DNA of 11,343 nucleotides from Roseovarius sp. UBA6217 (GTDB taxonomy: Bacteria > Pseudomonadota > Alphaproteobacteria > Rhodobacterales > Rhodobacteraceae), in assembly GCA_002421985.1 (NCBI GenBank), contig DISF01000079.1, positions 1 to 11,343 of the forward strand, in the 5' to 3' direction. This document shows positions 1 to 7,271 of the stretch, piece after piece (the stretch's first letter is position 1; each line of letters starts with the position of its first letter). Made by a program: the position numbers and the translations under genes. The notes under the pieces are model-generated. The model was not told the origin of the DNA, did not search any database, and saw nothing but the letters and a program-made list of their open reading frames with translations.

Positions 1-19
1 GATCATCCGGGATGGAACA
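1..19. mobile_element. Terminal inverted repeat of an IS extending left of the window
   Basis: The first 19 bases, GATCATCCGGGATGGAACA, are the exact reverse complement of 11320-11338. Identity stops at base 20 on the inner side. Read from the inside outwards the repeat begins TGTTCCATCC, the 5'-TG tip expected of many IS3- and IS481-type ends. The simplest reading is that one copy of an IS ends at position 19 and another starts at 11320, both lying mostly outside the window. It appears to have landed in the IS110 remnant that follows. The IS itself is not visible, so its family is not assigned. Confidence 0.6.
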
Positions 20-140
20 CGTAGCCGTCGCATACGGAAAACCCGCAAAACTCGCTATCGTTGCCATCATGCGCAAGCTCATCGAGACCGCAAACGCGCT
101 CGTCAAAGCTGACCGAACCTGGGTCGAAAAAACCGCTTGA
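20..140 (+). pseudogene. IS110-family transposase, C-terminal fragment
   Basis: An open frame runs from the left edge to TGA at 138-140. Its residues GKPAKLAIVAIMRKLIETAN followed by ALVKADRTW match the extreme C-terminus of IS110/IS1111 transposases, where a GKPAK...A.MRKL segment closes the transposase_20 domain. Everything upstream, meaning the RuvC-like DEDD catalytic domain and most of the C-terminal domain, is missing. Likeness to the family is convincing only from about base 37, and bases 1-19 belong to a different IS end. The fragment is non-functional. It abuts the antisense IS3 remnant, so the region has taken several insertions and deletions. Confidence 0.72.
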
Positions 141-801
141 TCAAGACGGATACTGCAGGACGCGGTGATGCCCGGTTTCTCCATGGTCACTTTCATCGTT
201 GCCCCCTTCATCGGGCTGCCATTGTCGGCATGCAGAACAAGCGGACGCAGGGCGCAGCCTTCGGCCAGAACCGCTTGCCGGATGAGGGTGGCGGCAAGGT
301 CCGCGCTTTCGCGTTCATGCGCCTCCCAGCCGACGATCTTGCGGCTGAAGATGTCCACGATCAGGTAGAGGTAGAAGAACATGCCAAGGGCCGGGCCGGG
401 CATCCATGTGTTCAGCGCTTCAAACTGTCCCCCGGACAGTTTGATCTGGCTCGCGCCAGACTGCGCCTCATCCCCCCAGATCGCCTGCGCCTTTTTTCGC
501 AGAACCAGAAGCGCTGCGTTTTCGGCCAAGGCGCGGTCCTTGCGGGCCAGTTCTCGCCCAGATCAGCCTCATTGAGCGCTGCCGTTTCCAACACCGCCGC
601 AAATTTGTCACGCGACGACCAGCCCTCGCGGCCAGCATCGGCATCGGGCAAAAGCTGACCCTTGCCTCGCGCCGCGGCCCGCCACTTGTGCAGCGTCGCC
701 GCAGATATCCCTTCCTCATGCGACAACTGCCGAATGGCCATGTTGTTCGGCGGAAGCATCCGCTTCAGCACTGCCGCCTTTCGTTCCGGTGAATATCCCA
801 A
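141..801 (-). pseudogene. IS3-family transposase, deleted and frameshifted remnant
   Basis: Reading leftwards from a TTG at 801, the first frame gives GYSPERKAAVLKRMLPPNN and then GISAATLHKWR, LLPDADAG and WSSRDKFAAVLETAALNEAD. This is the helix-turn-helix OrfA part of a common IS3-family transposase. Near 550 the match moves to another frame: LARKDRALAENAALLVLRKK, AQAIWGDEA, then GMFFYLYLIVDIFSRKIVGW and LHADNGSPMKGATM, which is the rve/DDE integrase core. The linker after the HTH part, the first catalytic Asp (WDITYL region) and everything past the second Asp, including the catalytic Glu, are missing. An AAAAAAG heptamer (complement of 491-497), the usual IS3 -1 frameshift site, survives. 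Two internal deletions plus a C-terminal truncation make this a dead gene. Confidence 0.8.
420..460. repeat. Two abutting perfect hairpins in the IS3 remnant
   Basis: Bases 420-430 (TCAAACTGTCC) are the exact reverse complement of 434-444, with a CCC loop. Directly next to them, 445-450 (TCTGGC) pair with 455-460 (GCCAGA) around TCGC. They lie where the transposase has lost the start of its integrase domain (between IWGDEA and GMFFYLY), so they may be a deletion scar or a small nested palindromic insert. No function can be assigned. Confidence 0.6.
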
Positions 802-977
802 ATCATCATCCTATCCCGCCCACCTGAGAAATAGAAGAAAAGTGAAGCAGCGGACAACTTCCCTGACACAGGGGGCACCGGAGAGGTTGCGGGTGTTCCC
901 GCCGGCGCTGGGATGTATTCCGGTCAGAGCGCCGCGCGGGGAATGATGCGGGCCGATGCGCGCCAGTCTGGAGCCGG

Positions 978-2090
978 TCAGGACAGCAGCGCGTCGAGCC
1001 GTTCCTTGGTGTCGGCAAGCTCGGTCAGCATGTCCTGCACAACCTGCCGGACCGAAGCTTCCTCGGTCATGTCCTCGACGATCTGCCCGACCGGATAGGT
1101 GAGAAACTCGGGCGCACGCACCCGTTCGACCCGCGTCCGGCCCTTGCCCCACCACAGGATGCCCTGCAGCGGCGCGGGCAGAGGTTCGGGGGCGTCCGGC
1201 GTGTCCCAGGCGTCGGTGAAGGCGCTGCGCAGCGTGCGGCAGGGCTTGCCGGTCACGCTCCGGGTCAGCACCGCATCCTCGGCCTTTGCGGCGAAAAGGC
1301 GCGCCTTGATCTCGGGGGTCACCTCGCTTTGTTTCGTCTTGAGCCAGATGGAGCCGCACCAGGCACCTTCGCAGCCCAGAGCCAGCGCCGCGGCGAGTTG
1401 CCGGCCGCGTCCGATGCCGCCGGCCGCGAGAACCGGCATCGGTGCCACCGCATCGACGATCCGCGGCCACAAGGTCATCGAGGTGACGTTGCCGGTATGG
1501 CCGCCCGCCTCGGTGCCCACCGCGATGACGAAGTCGCAGCCCGCCTCGCGGTGCCGAAGGGCATGCCGCGGCGCGCCCGCCATCGCCGCGACCCTGATTC
1601 CCCGGGCATGGGCGCGCTCGACCATGGCGCGGGGGGGCGAGCCCAGGGCGTTGACGATCAGGCTGATGGGATGGCGCATGGCGATTTCGATCATCCGCAT
1701 GCTTTCCTCGGGGGTAAAGTTGAAGCTGGCCACCAGGTCGCGCTCGATCTGTGCTGCCTCGTCCTCGGGCAGGGACGGAATGCCGGCGGCGTCCAGAATG
1801 TCGCGCACGAAGTCGAGATGCTCGGCCGGCAACAGGCGCGCGGGATCATGCTTGGCGCCGCCGTGATCCTGAAAGGTGGTCGGCATCAGGATGTCCACGC
1901 CGTAGGGCCGCCCGTCGATATGCTCGTCGATCCAGGACAGTTCGGCATCGACGCGGTCGGCGCTCATCCGGGCCATGCCCAGAACCCCGAGGCCACCAGC
2001 CTTCGACACCTCCACCACCACATCGCGGCAGTGCGAGAAGGCGAAGATCGGTGCCTCGATCCCGAACATCTCGCAGATCCGGTTCTTCAT
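978..2090 (-). CDS. Nitronate monooxygenase / 2-nitropropane dioxygenase-family FMN protein (NAD(P)H-dependent or enoyl reductase-like)
   Basis: This 370-residue protein has the TIM-barrel layout of the NMO/FabK family. KAGGLGVLG (30-38) follows the first strand. GTEAGGHTG (192-200) carries the conserved His198. AAGGIGRGRQ (222-231) is the FMN-phosphate loop, followed by GAWCGSIWL (242-250) and TRSVTGKPCRTLR (276-288). Family members oxidise alkyl nitronates, but the same fold includes enoyl reductases (FabK) and the steroid-ring enzyme IpdC. The N-terminal motif is unusual: canonical class I enzymes have a P-M-A-G-G-like segment, whereas this one reads APIFAFSHC (13-21). With two acyl-CoA dehydrogenases immediately upstream, an acyl-CoA redox role is as likely as nitronate oxidation. 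It starts at ATG 2090 with GGAGG 9 nt upstream, 16 nt after acyl-CoA dehydrogenase B. It is the last gene of the operon; no terminator with a T-run follows. Confidence 0.85.
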   Translation of the reverse strand: MKNRICEMFGIEAPIFAFSHCRDVVVEVSKAGGLGVLGMARMSADRVDAELSWIDEHIDGRPYGVDILMPTTFQDHGGAKHDPARLLPAEHLDFVRDILDAAGIPSLPEDEAAQIERDLVASFNFTPEESMRMIEIAMRHPISLIVNALGSPPRAMVERAHARGIRVAAMAGAPRHALRHREAGCDFVIAVGTEAGGHTGNVTSMTLWPRIVDAVAPMPVLAAGGIGRGRQLAAALALGCEGAWCGSIWLKTKQSEVTPEIKARLFAAKAEDAVLTRSVTGKPCRTLRSAFTDAWDTPDAPEPLPAPLQGILWWGKGRTRVERVRAPEFLTYPVGQIVEDMTEEASVRQVVQDMLTELADTKERLDALLS

Positions 2091-2106
2091 CGCTGTCGCT
2101 CCTCCG

Positions 2107-3261
2107 TCACAGCCCCAAATCCTTGGCGATCGAGGTGCGCATCACCTCGCTCGATCCGCCGCCGATCCGCATCAGGCGCGAGTCGCGGTAGTGCCTTTCC
2201 ATCTGGAAATCGGGCGTCATCGAATAGCCGCCGAGGATCTGCATCCCCTCGTCGGCGACGCGGAAATAGGCCTCGGAGGTAAAGACCTTCGCTATCGAGG
2301 CCTCCTTGCGGCAGGCAATGCCGGCGTCGAGCCGCCGCGCCAGGTCGTAGGTGATCATGCGCGACGCGTGCACGGCGATCTGCATGTCGGCTAGCTTGTG
2401 CTGGATCACCTGAAACTTGCCGATCGGCTTGCCGAACTGCACCCGATCCTTGGCATATTGGAGAGCGCAGTCCAGAGCCGCCTGAGCCGCGCCGGTCACC
2501 TGTGCGGCCAGCGAGAACCGTTCCTTGTTGAGGTTCGTCATCAGATGCTTCCATCCGCCGTTCAGCGTGCCCAGCAGATCGTCCGCGCTGACGCGCACGT
2601 TGTCGTAGGTCACGCGGTTGGTGCCGACCGAGCGGAAACACAAGGTGTCCAGCCGCTCGATGGTGACGCCGGGACTTTTCGGATCGACAAAGAACAGGCT
2701 GATGCCTTCGTGCGGCGCGGCCGCGGGATCGGTCCGCGTCACCAGCACCGTCCGGTCGGCGATGTCCACCTGCGAATTGAACACCTTGGCACCGTTGATC
2801 ACGAACTCGTCGCCGTCGCGCACCGCGCGGGTCTGCACGCCCGCCGCATCCGATCCGGCATTGGGCTCGGTCAGGCTCATCGAGGACTTGAACTTGCCGG
2901 CGGCGATCAACGGCAGGTATTTTCTTCGCTGCGCTTCGCTGCCGTAGGTCAGGAGAGACTGCGCGCCGTGCACCGTCGCCCGGTAGAACAGGACGGCCAG
3001 TTCCAGCAGCCCGTAGGACAACTCTTCCTGGATGATGCCCAGTTCCACGAAGCCCAGGCCCGAACCGCCGTATTCCTCGGGGATGGCCACCCCCAGCCAG
3101 CCCAGTTCGGCCATCTTGTCGAATGCATCGAGCGGCGGAATTTTTTCGCGGTCGCAGCGCCGCGCGTATTCGTCCGGCACCTCCTTGCGAACGAAGTCGC
3201 GCACGGACTCGCGCAGCATCATCTGTTCGTCGGTAAAGCCGAAATCGCGATCGCCTGTCAT
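2107..3261 (-). CDS. Acyl-CoA dehydrogenase B (FAD-dependent)
   Basis: A full-length 384-residue acyl-CoA dehydrogenase, the usual size, which oxidises an acyl-CoA to the 2-enoyl-CoA and passes electrons to ETF. Visible landmarks are IPEEYGGSGLG (60-70), the FAD/substrate segment SLTEPNAGSDA (129-139), DRVQFGKPIGKFQ (272-284) and QILGGYSM (341-348). The usual C-terminal catalytic Glu motif (YEGT) reads IGGGS here (366-370), so that Glu is absent. Glu247 in NKERFS aligns with the helix-G base of isovaleryl-CoA dehydrogenase (LDLER), which suggests activity through that alternative base and a branched or bulky substrate. The start is ATG 3261 with AAGGAAGG upstream, 25 nt after acyl-CoA dehydrogenase A. 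The two enzymes are clearly different paralogues and may form a heteromer. The substrate is unknown. Confidence 0.93.
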   Translation of the reverse strand: MTGDRDFGFTDEQMMLRESVRDFVRKEVPDEYARRCDREKIPPLDAFDKMAELGWLGVAIPEEYGGSGLGFVELGIIQEELSYGLLELAVLFYRATVHGAQSLLTYGSEAQRRKYLPLIAAGKFKSSMSLTEPNAGSDAAGVQTRAVRDGDEFVINGAKVFNSQVDIADRTVLVTRTDPAAAPHEGISLFFVDPKSPGVTIERLDTLCFRSVGTNRVTYDNVRVSADDLLGTLNGGWKHLMTNLNKERFSLAAQVTGAAQAALDCALQYAKDRVQFGKPIGKFQVIQHKLADMQIAVHASRMITYDLARRLDAGIACRKEASIAKVFTSEAYFRVADEGMQILGGYSMTPDFQMERHYRDSRLMRIGGGSSEVMRTSIAKDLGL

Positions 3262-3286
3262 ACCCTCTTCCTTCCTTATTCCACAT

Positions 3287-4444
3287 TCATCGCTGAGAAA
3301 ACCGCCGACCGACCATCTCGGAGGTGATGTTCACCTTCTGCAGGTCGATATGCCCGCCGCCGATACCCCATACCCAGGAGTCCCTGACCTTCTGTTCCAT
3401 CGGATATTCGGTATTGTAACCGTTCGCGCCCATCACCTGGATCCCGTGCGCCACCACCCGGCGCACGGCCTCGTTGGCAAAGCTCTTGGCGACGCTGGTG
3501 TCCATGAGCGAGGGCAGCCCGTCCTCGGCGGCCTGCGCCGCGCGGTGGATCAGCAGGCGCATCGCCTCGACATCCACCTTCATGTCGGCCAGCCGAAGCT
3601 GCACTGCCTGGAACTCGACGATCGGCTTGCCGAACTGGATGCGTTGCTGCGTATAGTCGAGCGCAACCTCAAGCGCACTGGCGGCGACACCCAGCGCGCA
3701 GGTGGCATTGCCCAGCCGCTCCATGTTGAACGAGCGCATCAGATCGCGCACGCCGCCGGCCGGAACGATGATGTTCTCGACCGGGATCTCGACATCTTCG
3801 AGGTAGATCTCGGCATTGTGAAAGCCCCGTACGCCCATGAAGACTTCGGGCTTGCCGAAGGACAGGCCCGGCGTATCCTTTTCCAGATACACCGCGCCTA
3901 CCCCGGCCGCCCCCGGTTTGTCCGACAGCCGACAGTAAAGAACGTAACCCCGCGCATGGCCGGCCCCGCTGCACCAACGCTTGACGCCGTTGATCACGAT
4001 TCGGTCGTTCCGAATCTCGGCCCGGGTCGACAGGTCGGTCATGGCGGTGCCGATGTCGGGTTCCGACATCGCCACCGAAACCATCATTTCGCCCGAACAG
4101 ACGCGCGGCAGCACCTGCGCCTTCAGGTGGTCCGGCCCATGATACAGCAACGTCTGCGCGGGGCCGCAATTGGCCTCGAACACCGGGAAGGCCGCAGCGG
4201 GCGACACCTTGGCGAGCTCCTCCAGGACGATCAGGGCATCCACCTTGCCGGCACCCAGGCCGCCGTATTCCTCGGGGATGTTGACCCCGAGGAAGCCCAG
4301 ATCGCCCATCTGCCGGCGCACATCGTCGGGCACCGGCATATTCGTGCGCTCGCAGTCCTTCGCGACCTCCGCCAACCTCTCGCGGGCGAACCGCCGCGCC
4401 GTCTGCTGGAACTCGAGCTGCTGTTCGTTCAGCCGGAAATCCAT
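3287..4444 (-). CDS. Acyl-CoA dehydrogenase A (FAD-dependent)
   Basis: A second acyl-CoA dehydrogenase, 385 residues from the chosen ATG at 4444. The frame stays open to 4489, but only 4444 has a nearby GAGG and gives the normal N-terminus MDFRLNEQQLEF; the longer form would overlap the SDR. Landmarks are NIPEEYGGLGAG (55-66), VAMSEPDIGTAM (124-135, the counterpart of the usual TEP.AGSD), RIQFGKPIVEFQ (268-279) and GIQVMGANGY (334-343). The C-terminal YEGT region reads WGIGGGH (359-365), so the usual Glu is missing. Glu242 in NMERLG occupies the isovaleryl-CoA-dehydrogenase-type helix-G position. It shares this arrangement with its neighbour. The gene begins 4 nt after the SDR stop, a sign of translational coupling. 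The substrate is unknown. Confidence 0.93.
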   Translation of the reverse strand: MDFRLNEQQLEFQQTARRFARERLAEVAKDCERTNMPVPDDVRRQMGDLGFLGVNIPEEYGGLGAGKVDALIVLEELAKVSPAAAFPVFEANCGPAQTLLYHGPDHLKAQVLPRVCSGEMMVSVAMSEPDIGTAMTDLSTRAEIRNDRIVINGVKRWCSGAGHARGYVLYCRLSDKPGAAGVGAVYLEKDTPGLSFGKPEVFMGVRGFHNAEIYLEDVEIPVENIIVPAGGVRDLMRSFNMERLGNATCALGVAASALEVALDYTQQRIQFGKPIVEFQAVQLRLADMKVDVEAMRLLIHRAAQAAEDGLPSLMDTSVAKSFANEAVRRVVAHGIQVMGANGYNTEYPMEQKVRDSWVWGIGGGHIDLQKVNITSEMVGRRFSQR

Positions 4445-4448
4445 GCCC

Positions 4449-5231
4449 TCAAGCCACCAGCATCCCGCCGTCCACCGGCAGAATTGCACCCGAGATGGCC
4501 GAGGCCTCGTCCGAACAAAGGAACAGCGCCGCCTGGGCGATCTCCTCGGGCTTGATCATCCGGCCCATGGGCACGCGGGCCAGGAAGGCCTTTTCCAGCT
4601 CCTGAGGCGAGATCACGTCGGGATCGCGGCCGACGAACGAAGGCCAGAGCGGCGTGTCCACCGGTCCCGGGCAGATCGCATTGGCGCGAATGTTGTGCTT
4701 GCCGTTGCCGAGGGCGATGCATTTCGCTAGGATCTGCAACCCCGCCTTGGCGATGGAATAGCTCGGCGAGGCTGGCGACGCTTTCTCGCCCGAGACCGAA
4801 CTCGTGAACAGCACCGAACCGCCGCCCCCCTTGATCATATGCGGTAGCACATATTTCGCCCCGAAGAATCCGCCCTTGACGTGGATCGCGATCTGGCGAT
4901 CAAAATCGGCCTCGGAGGTCTTTTCGATGGTGCCGGCACCCGCGATCCCGGCATTGTGCCAAAACACGTCGATCCGGCCGAATTTTTCGACCGTGGCGTC
5001 GACCATGGCCTTCAGGTCTGCCTCCTTGCCGGTATCGGCACGCACGAAGATCGCCTCGCCGCCCGCCTTCCGCAGGCTTTCGGCCACGGCCTCGCCGGCA
5101 GATTCATTGATGTCCACCACCACGATCTTCGCCCCCTCGCGCGAGAACAGCTCGGCGGCCGATTTGCCCATGCCCGAGCCGGAGCCGGTGATGATGGCAA
5201 CTTTGTCTTGTAAACGTCCCAAACGTCCCAT
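4449..5231 (-). CDS. SDR-family NAD-dependent oxidoreductase
   Basis: A classical short-chain dehydrogenase of 260 residues, the normal length. The Rossmann glycine motif is TGSGSGMG (15-22), and Asp40 at the end of the second strand favours NAD(H) over NADP(H). NAG lies at 93-95. The catalytic triad is Ser145, Tyr158 and Lys162 (YSIAK), and NAICPG (184-189) follows. Such enzymes interconvert alcohols and ketones; in this context a 3-hydroxyacyl-CoA or a free alcohol intermediate is plausible. ATG 5231 is preceded by AAAGGAAAGACA. The gene lies 49 nt after the TRAP large permease and 4 nt before acyl-CoA dehydrogenase A. Substrate specificity cannot be read from the sequence. Confidence 0.93.
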   Translation of the reverse strand: MGRLGRLQDKVAIITGSGSGMGKSAAELFSREGAKIVVVDINESAGEAVAESLRKAGGEAIFVRADTGKEADLKAMVDATVEKFGRIDVFWHNAGIAGAGTIEKTSEADFDRQIAIHVKGGFFGAKYVLPHMIKGGGGSVLFTSSVSGEKASPASPSYSIAKAGLQILAKCIALGNGKHNIRANAICPGPVDTPLWPSFVGRDPDVISPQELEKAFLARVPMGRMIKPEEIAQAALFLCSDEASAISGAILPVDGGMLVA

Positions 5232-5280
5232 TGTCTTTCCTTTCAGTTCAGTTGGATGGCTTCAGTGTGTTGATGGGTGC

Positions 5281-6555
5281 TCACCGCTTCATCATGTCGG
5301 GCAGAAACAGGGTGAGGCCGGGAAAGAAGAGCAGCAAGAATGTCGCGGCGATCAGCACGGCCAGGTATGGCAGGCTGCCTCTGACCACGAGGGCGATCGG
5401 CGCGCGGAAGAGGCCCGCCATGGCGAACAGCGCCATGCCAAATGGCGGGGTCGCCTGCGCCACCATCATCGCCGCCACGGTGACCACGGCGAAATGCACC
5501 AGATCGATTTGCGCTGCTATCAGAACCGGCAGCAGGATCGGAACGGTGATATACATGATCGGAACGGGGTCCATCACCATCCCCAGCAGAAGATAGAGAA
5601 CGACGATCGCCAGCAAGAGCATTATGGGCGACAGACCAAGGTGGGTCACAAAGTCCACCAGATGCTGCGGCAGCTTGAGATAGGTGACCGTCACCGCCAG
5701 AAGGGTGGCACCTCCGAGAATGATGAAGATCGCTGCAGTGCTGGCCATGGAATCGCGCGCGCTTTTCACGAAATTCGCGAAGGTCAGCGTCCGGTATACG
5801 AACGCGCTGATCACCAGCGAATAGATGATCGAGACGGCTGCCGCCTCGGTCGGGGTGAAGATGCCGCCATAGATGCCGCCCAGAACGATGGGGGGCATGA
5901 GAAGCACCGGGAAAGCCTTCTTGAAAGTCGTCCAGCGGTCTTGCCAATCGGCCGCCGGCTTCATCCGCATCCCGTCGCGGCGGGCCATCAGCACCGCCAC
6001 CACGATCAGCATCCCGCCGGTGATGAGGCCCGGAACAATGCCGGCCATGAAATAGCGCGACACGTCTCCCTGAACGAGAGAGGCGAACAGAACCATGTAG
6101 ATGCTGGGCGGGATCATCTGGCCGATGGTGCCCGAACAGGTGATCAGGCCCATGCTAAAGGGCTTGTTGTACCCTTGGCGCAGCATTTCGGGAATCGCGA
6201 TCGAACCGATCGCCACCACCGTCGCGATCCCCGACCCCGAGAGCGCCCCGAAGATCATGCAGGCGAGCACCGCCGCCGCCGCCATGCCCCCGGGCAGATG
6301 CCCCACCAGGGTGTCGAGAAAGCGGAACAGATAGCCGCTCGGCCCGCAATTCAGCATGATATTGCCCGAGAAGATAAAGTAGGGCACCGCCATCAGCACG
6401 AACACATCCACCGAGATGTACATCTGCTGTGCCAGCATCGACAGCGGCAGGCCAAGTTCGATCAGGGCCAGGTAAGCTCCAGCCGCGGTCAGCGCCAGAA
6501 ACACCGGCGCTCCCACAACCAGCAGAACGACAAACAGTAGCAGACCGATGGTCAC
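5281..6555 (-). CDS. dctM: TRAP transporter large permease (DctM family)
   Basis: A 424-residue, strongly hydrophobic membrane protein with about 11-12 predicted helices, the size and profile of DctM subunits. Family motifs include FGALSGSGIATV (102-113), GQMIPPSIYM (145-154), GGIYGGIFTPTEAAAV (226-241), MVMDPVPI (326-333) and ATPPFGMALF (368-377). It forms the ion-coupled channel of the tripartite ATP-independent periplasmic (TRAP) transporter in the inner membrane, with DctQ and the periplasmic DctP encoded just upstream. The start is GTG at 6555; AAGGA sits about 10 nt upstream and overlaps the dctQ stop, leaving a 12-nt gap. The symbol is family-level only: C4-dicarboxylate specificity is not implied. 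Confidence 0.95.
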   Translation of the reverse strand: MTIGLLLFVVLLVVGAPVFLALTAAGAYLALIELGLPLSMLAQQMYISVDVFVLMAVPYFIFSGNIMLNCGPSGYLFRFLDTLVGHLPGGMAAAAVLACMIFGALSGSGIATVVAIGSIAIPEMLRQGYNKPFSMGLITCSGTIGQMIPPSIYMVLFASLVQGDVSRYFMAGIVPGLITGGMLIVVAVLMARRDGMRMKPAADWQDRWTTFKKAFPVLLMPPIVLGGIYGGIFTPTEAAAVSIIYSLVISAFVYRTLTFANFVKSARDSMASTAAIFIILGGATLLAVTVTYLKLPQHLVDFVTHLGLSPIMLLLAIVVLYLLLGMVMDPVPIMYITVPILLPVLIAAQIDLVHFAVVTVAAMMVAQATPPFGMALFAMAGLFRAPIALVVRGSLPYLAVLIAATFLLLFFPGLTLFLPDMMKR

Positions 6556-6567
6556 GACAATTGTTCC

Positions 6568-7140
6568 TTATTCATTCAGGTTGTCCGGGAGAACTGGCCG
6601 TGCGGCGGTGGCCGTGGGCGAAACCAGCGCAAGAAGCGAACGCAGCGTCTCTCCGACACCGAAGAGAACGGCCAGGCCCAGTCCCACCGGCACCGAAAGC
6701 GACGGCAGCCAGGCCGGCATGGTGCCGCCGATCACCGTAATCTGGTAGCGATGAAGATCCGCCACCCAGACCCAGCCCGACCGGAAGACAATAACGGCGA
6801 TCACGAGGAACAGCAGCGCCTTGCCAAGGGCCAGAAATCGGTTGAGGGAGGCCGGCAGCACGTGCGAGACCACGTCCACACTGATGTGTTCGTGCTTTCG
6901 GAGCAGTGGCCCCACATAAAGAAAACAGGCGTAGACCACGGTATATCGGGATATTTCCTCGATGATCTGGTCAGAGAAGCCAATGCCGTAGCGCAGCACC
7001 ACGCTCACGAATGCCAACCCGGCGCTGATCACGATCATGAAAATGCCGAACCAGTCGATCAGCGTGCCCAGCCGACCCGCAACACGATCCACCAGGATCG
7101 TGAGCGGTTCGAGCGCGGGAACAGTGCGGCGTGATTCCAT
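6568..7140 (-). CDS. dctQ: TRAP transporter small permease (DctQ family)
   Basis: The small membrane subunit of the TRAP transporter, 190 residues from the chosen ATG. It has four hydrophobic segments. In numbering from the alternative ATG at 7149 these are about 32-52, 66-83, 108-125 and 151-168. The conserved stretch EEISRYTVVYACFLYVG (64-80) precedes the second loop, which holds KHEHISVDVV (85-94), a DctQ hallmark. ATG 7149 has AAGG touching it, which is too close, whereas ATG 7140 has AAGGA about 8 nt upstream and is preferred; the difference is three residues. It lies 131 nt after dctP, with a strong hairpin in the gap, and 12 nt before dctM. Confidence 0.92.
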   Translation of the reverse strand: MESRRTVPALEPLTILVDRVAGRLGTLIDWFGIFMIVISAGLAFVSVVLRYGIGFSDQIIEEISRYTVVYACFLYVGPLLRKHEHISVDVVSHVLPASLNRFLALGKALLFLVIAVIVFRSGWVWVADLHRYQITVIGGTMPAWLPSLSVPVGLGLAVLFGVGETLRSLLALVSPTATAARPVLPDNLNE

Positions 7141-7205
7141 TGCGTTCATCCTTGTATTGCCCGTGGCTCGGTCCTGCCGGTCGCCCTGCGCCGAAGCTGA
7201 CCGGG

Positions 7206-7227
7206 GGGCGACCGAAGGCGGTCGCCC
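7206..7227 (-). promoter_or_regulatory. Intercistronic hairpin between dctP and dctQ
   Basis: GGGCGACCG at 7206-7214 is the exact reverse complement of 7219-7227, with a 4-nt loop, giving a 9-bp GC-rich stem in the largest gap inside the operon. On the mRNA strand it is followed by C-rich sequence without a T-run, so it is not a canonical intrinsic terminator. Its place just after dctP fits an mRNA-stabilising or attenuating element that lets the binding protein exceed the membrane subunits. That role is inferred. Confidence 0.6.
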
Positions 7228-7271
7228 GTTCCGTCAGCATCGGCACAGGAAACGGGGCCCCGACCGTCCGC

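Larger units (their letters stand above)
141..868 (-). mobile_element. IS3-family element remnant
   Basis: This is the body of the decayed IS3 element carrying the transposase remnant. The intact side lies upstream of the transposase start: on the - strand the sequence TGTCAGGGAAGTTGTCCGC begins at 868 and has the 5'-TG tip expected of an IS3 end, so 868 is a plausible edge. The other side is lost at about 141-150, where the IS110 fragment starts. The opposite inverted repeat and a target duplication are not visible, so the edge is inferred. Confidence 0.45.

Noticed and set aside
412..801. 129-codon - strand frame as an intact small gene
   Set aside because: Only its first part matches IS3 OrfA. 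The rest is out of frame with the continuing transposase homology, so it is part of a pseudogene.
889..902. GCGGG-TGTT-CCCGC hairpin after the operon as a possible terminator
   Set aside because: The stem is only 5 bp, there is no T-run on the mRNA strand, and it is about 75 bp past the last stop codon. It is too weak to call.
2087..3286. Second - strand frame of 399 codons overlapping acyl-CoA dehydrogenase B
   Set aside because: It is an Arg/Gly-rich shadow in another frame of the same DNA. The real frame has the SD, the FAD motifs and normal length.
3032..4555. + strand open frame of 507 codons
   Set aside because: It is antisense to both acyl-CoA dehydrogenase genes, which carry recognisable motifs. 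It has no domain and no plausible ribosome site.
4804..6540. Long + strand open frame (578 codons) rich in His, Arg and Gln
   Set aside because: It lies antisense to the SDR and dctM genes, both of which have clear family motifs. Its composition is what the reverse complement of GC-rich codons gives, and it resembles no protein family.
7150..7271. Hairpin region between dctP and dctQ as an intrinsic terminator
   Set aside because: The stem is strong but followed by C-rich sequence without a T-run, and the transporter subunits on both sides must be made together.
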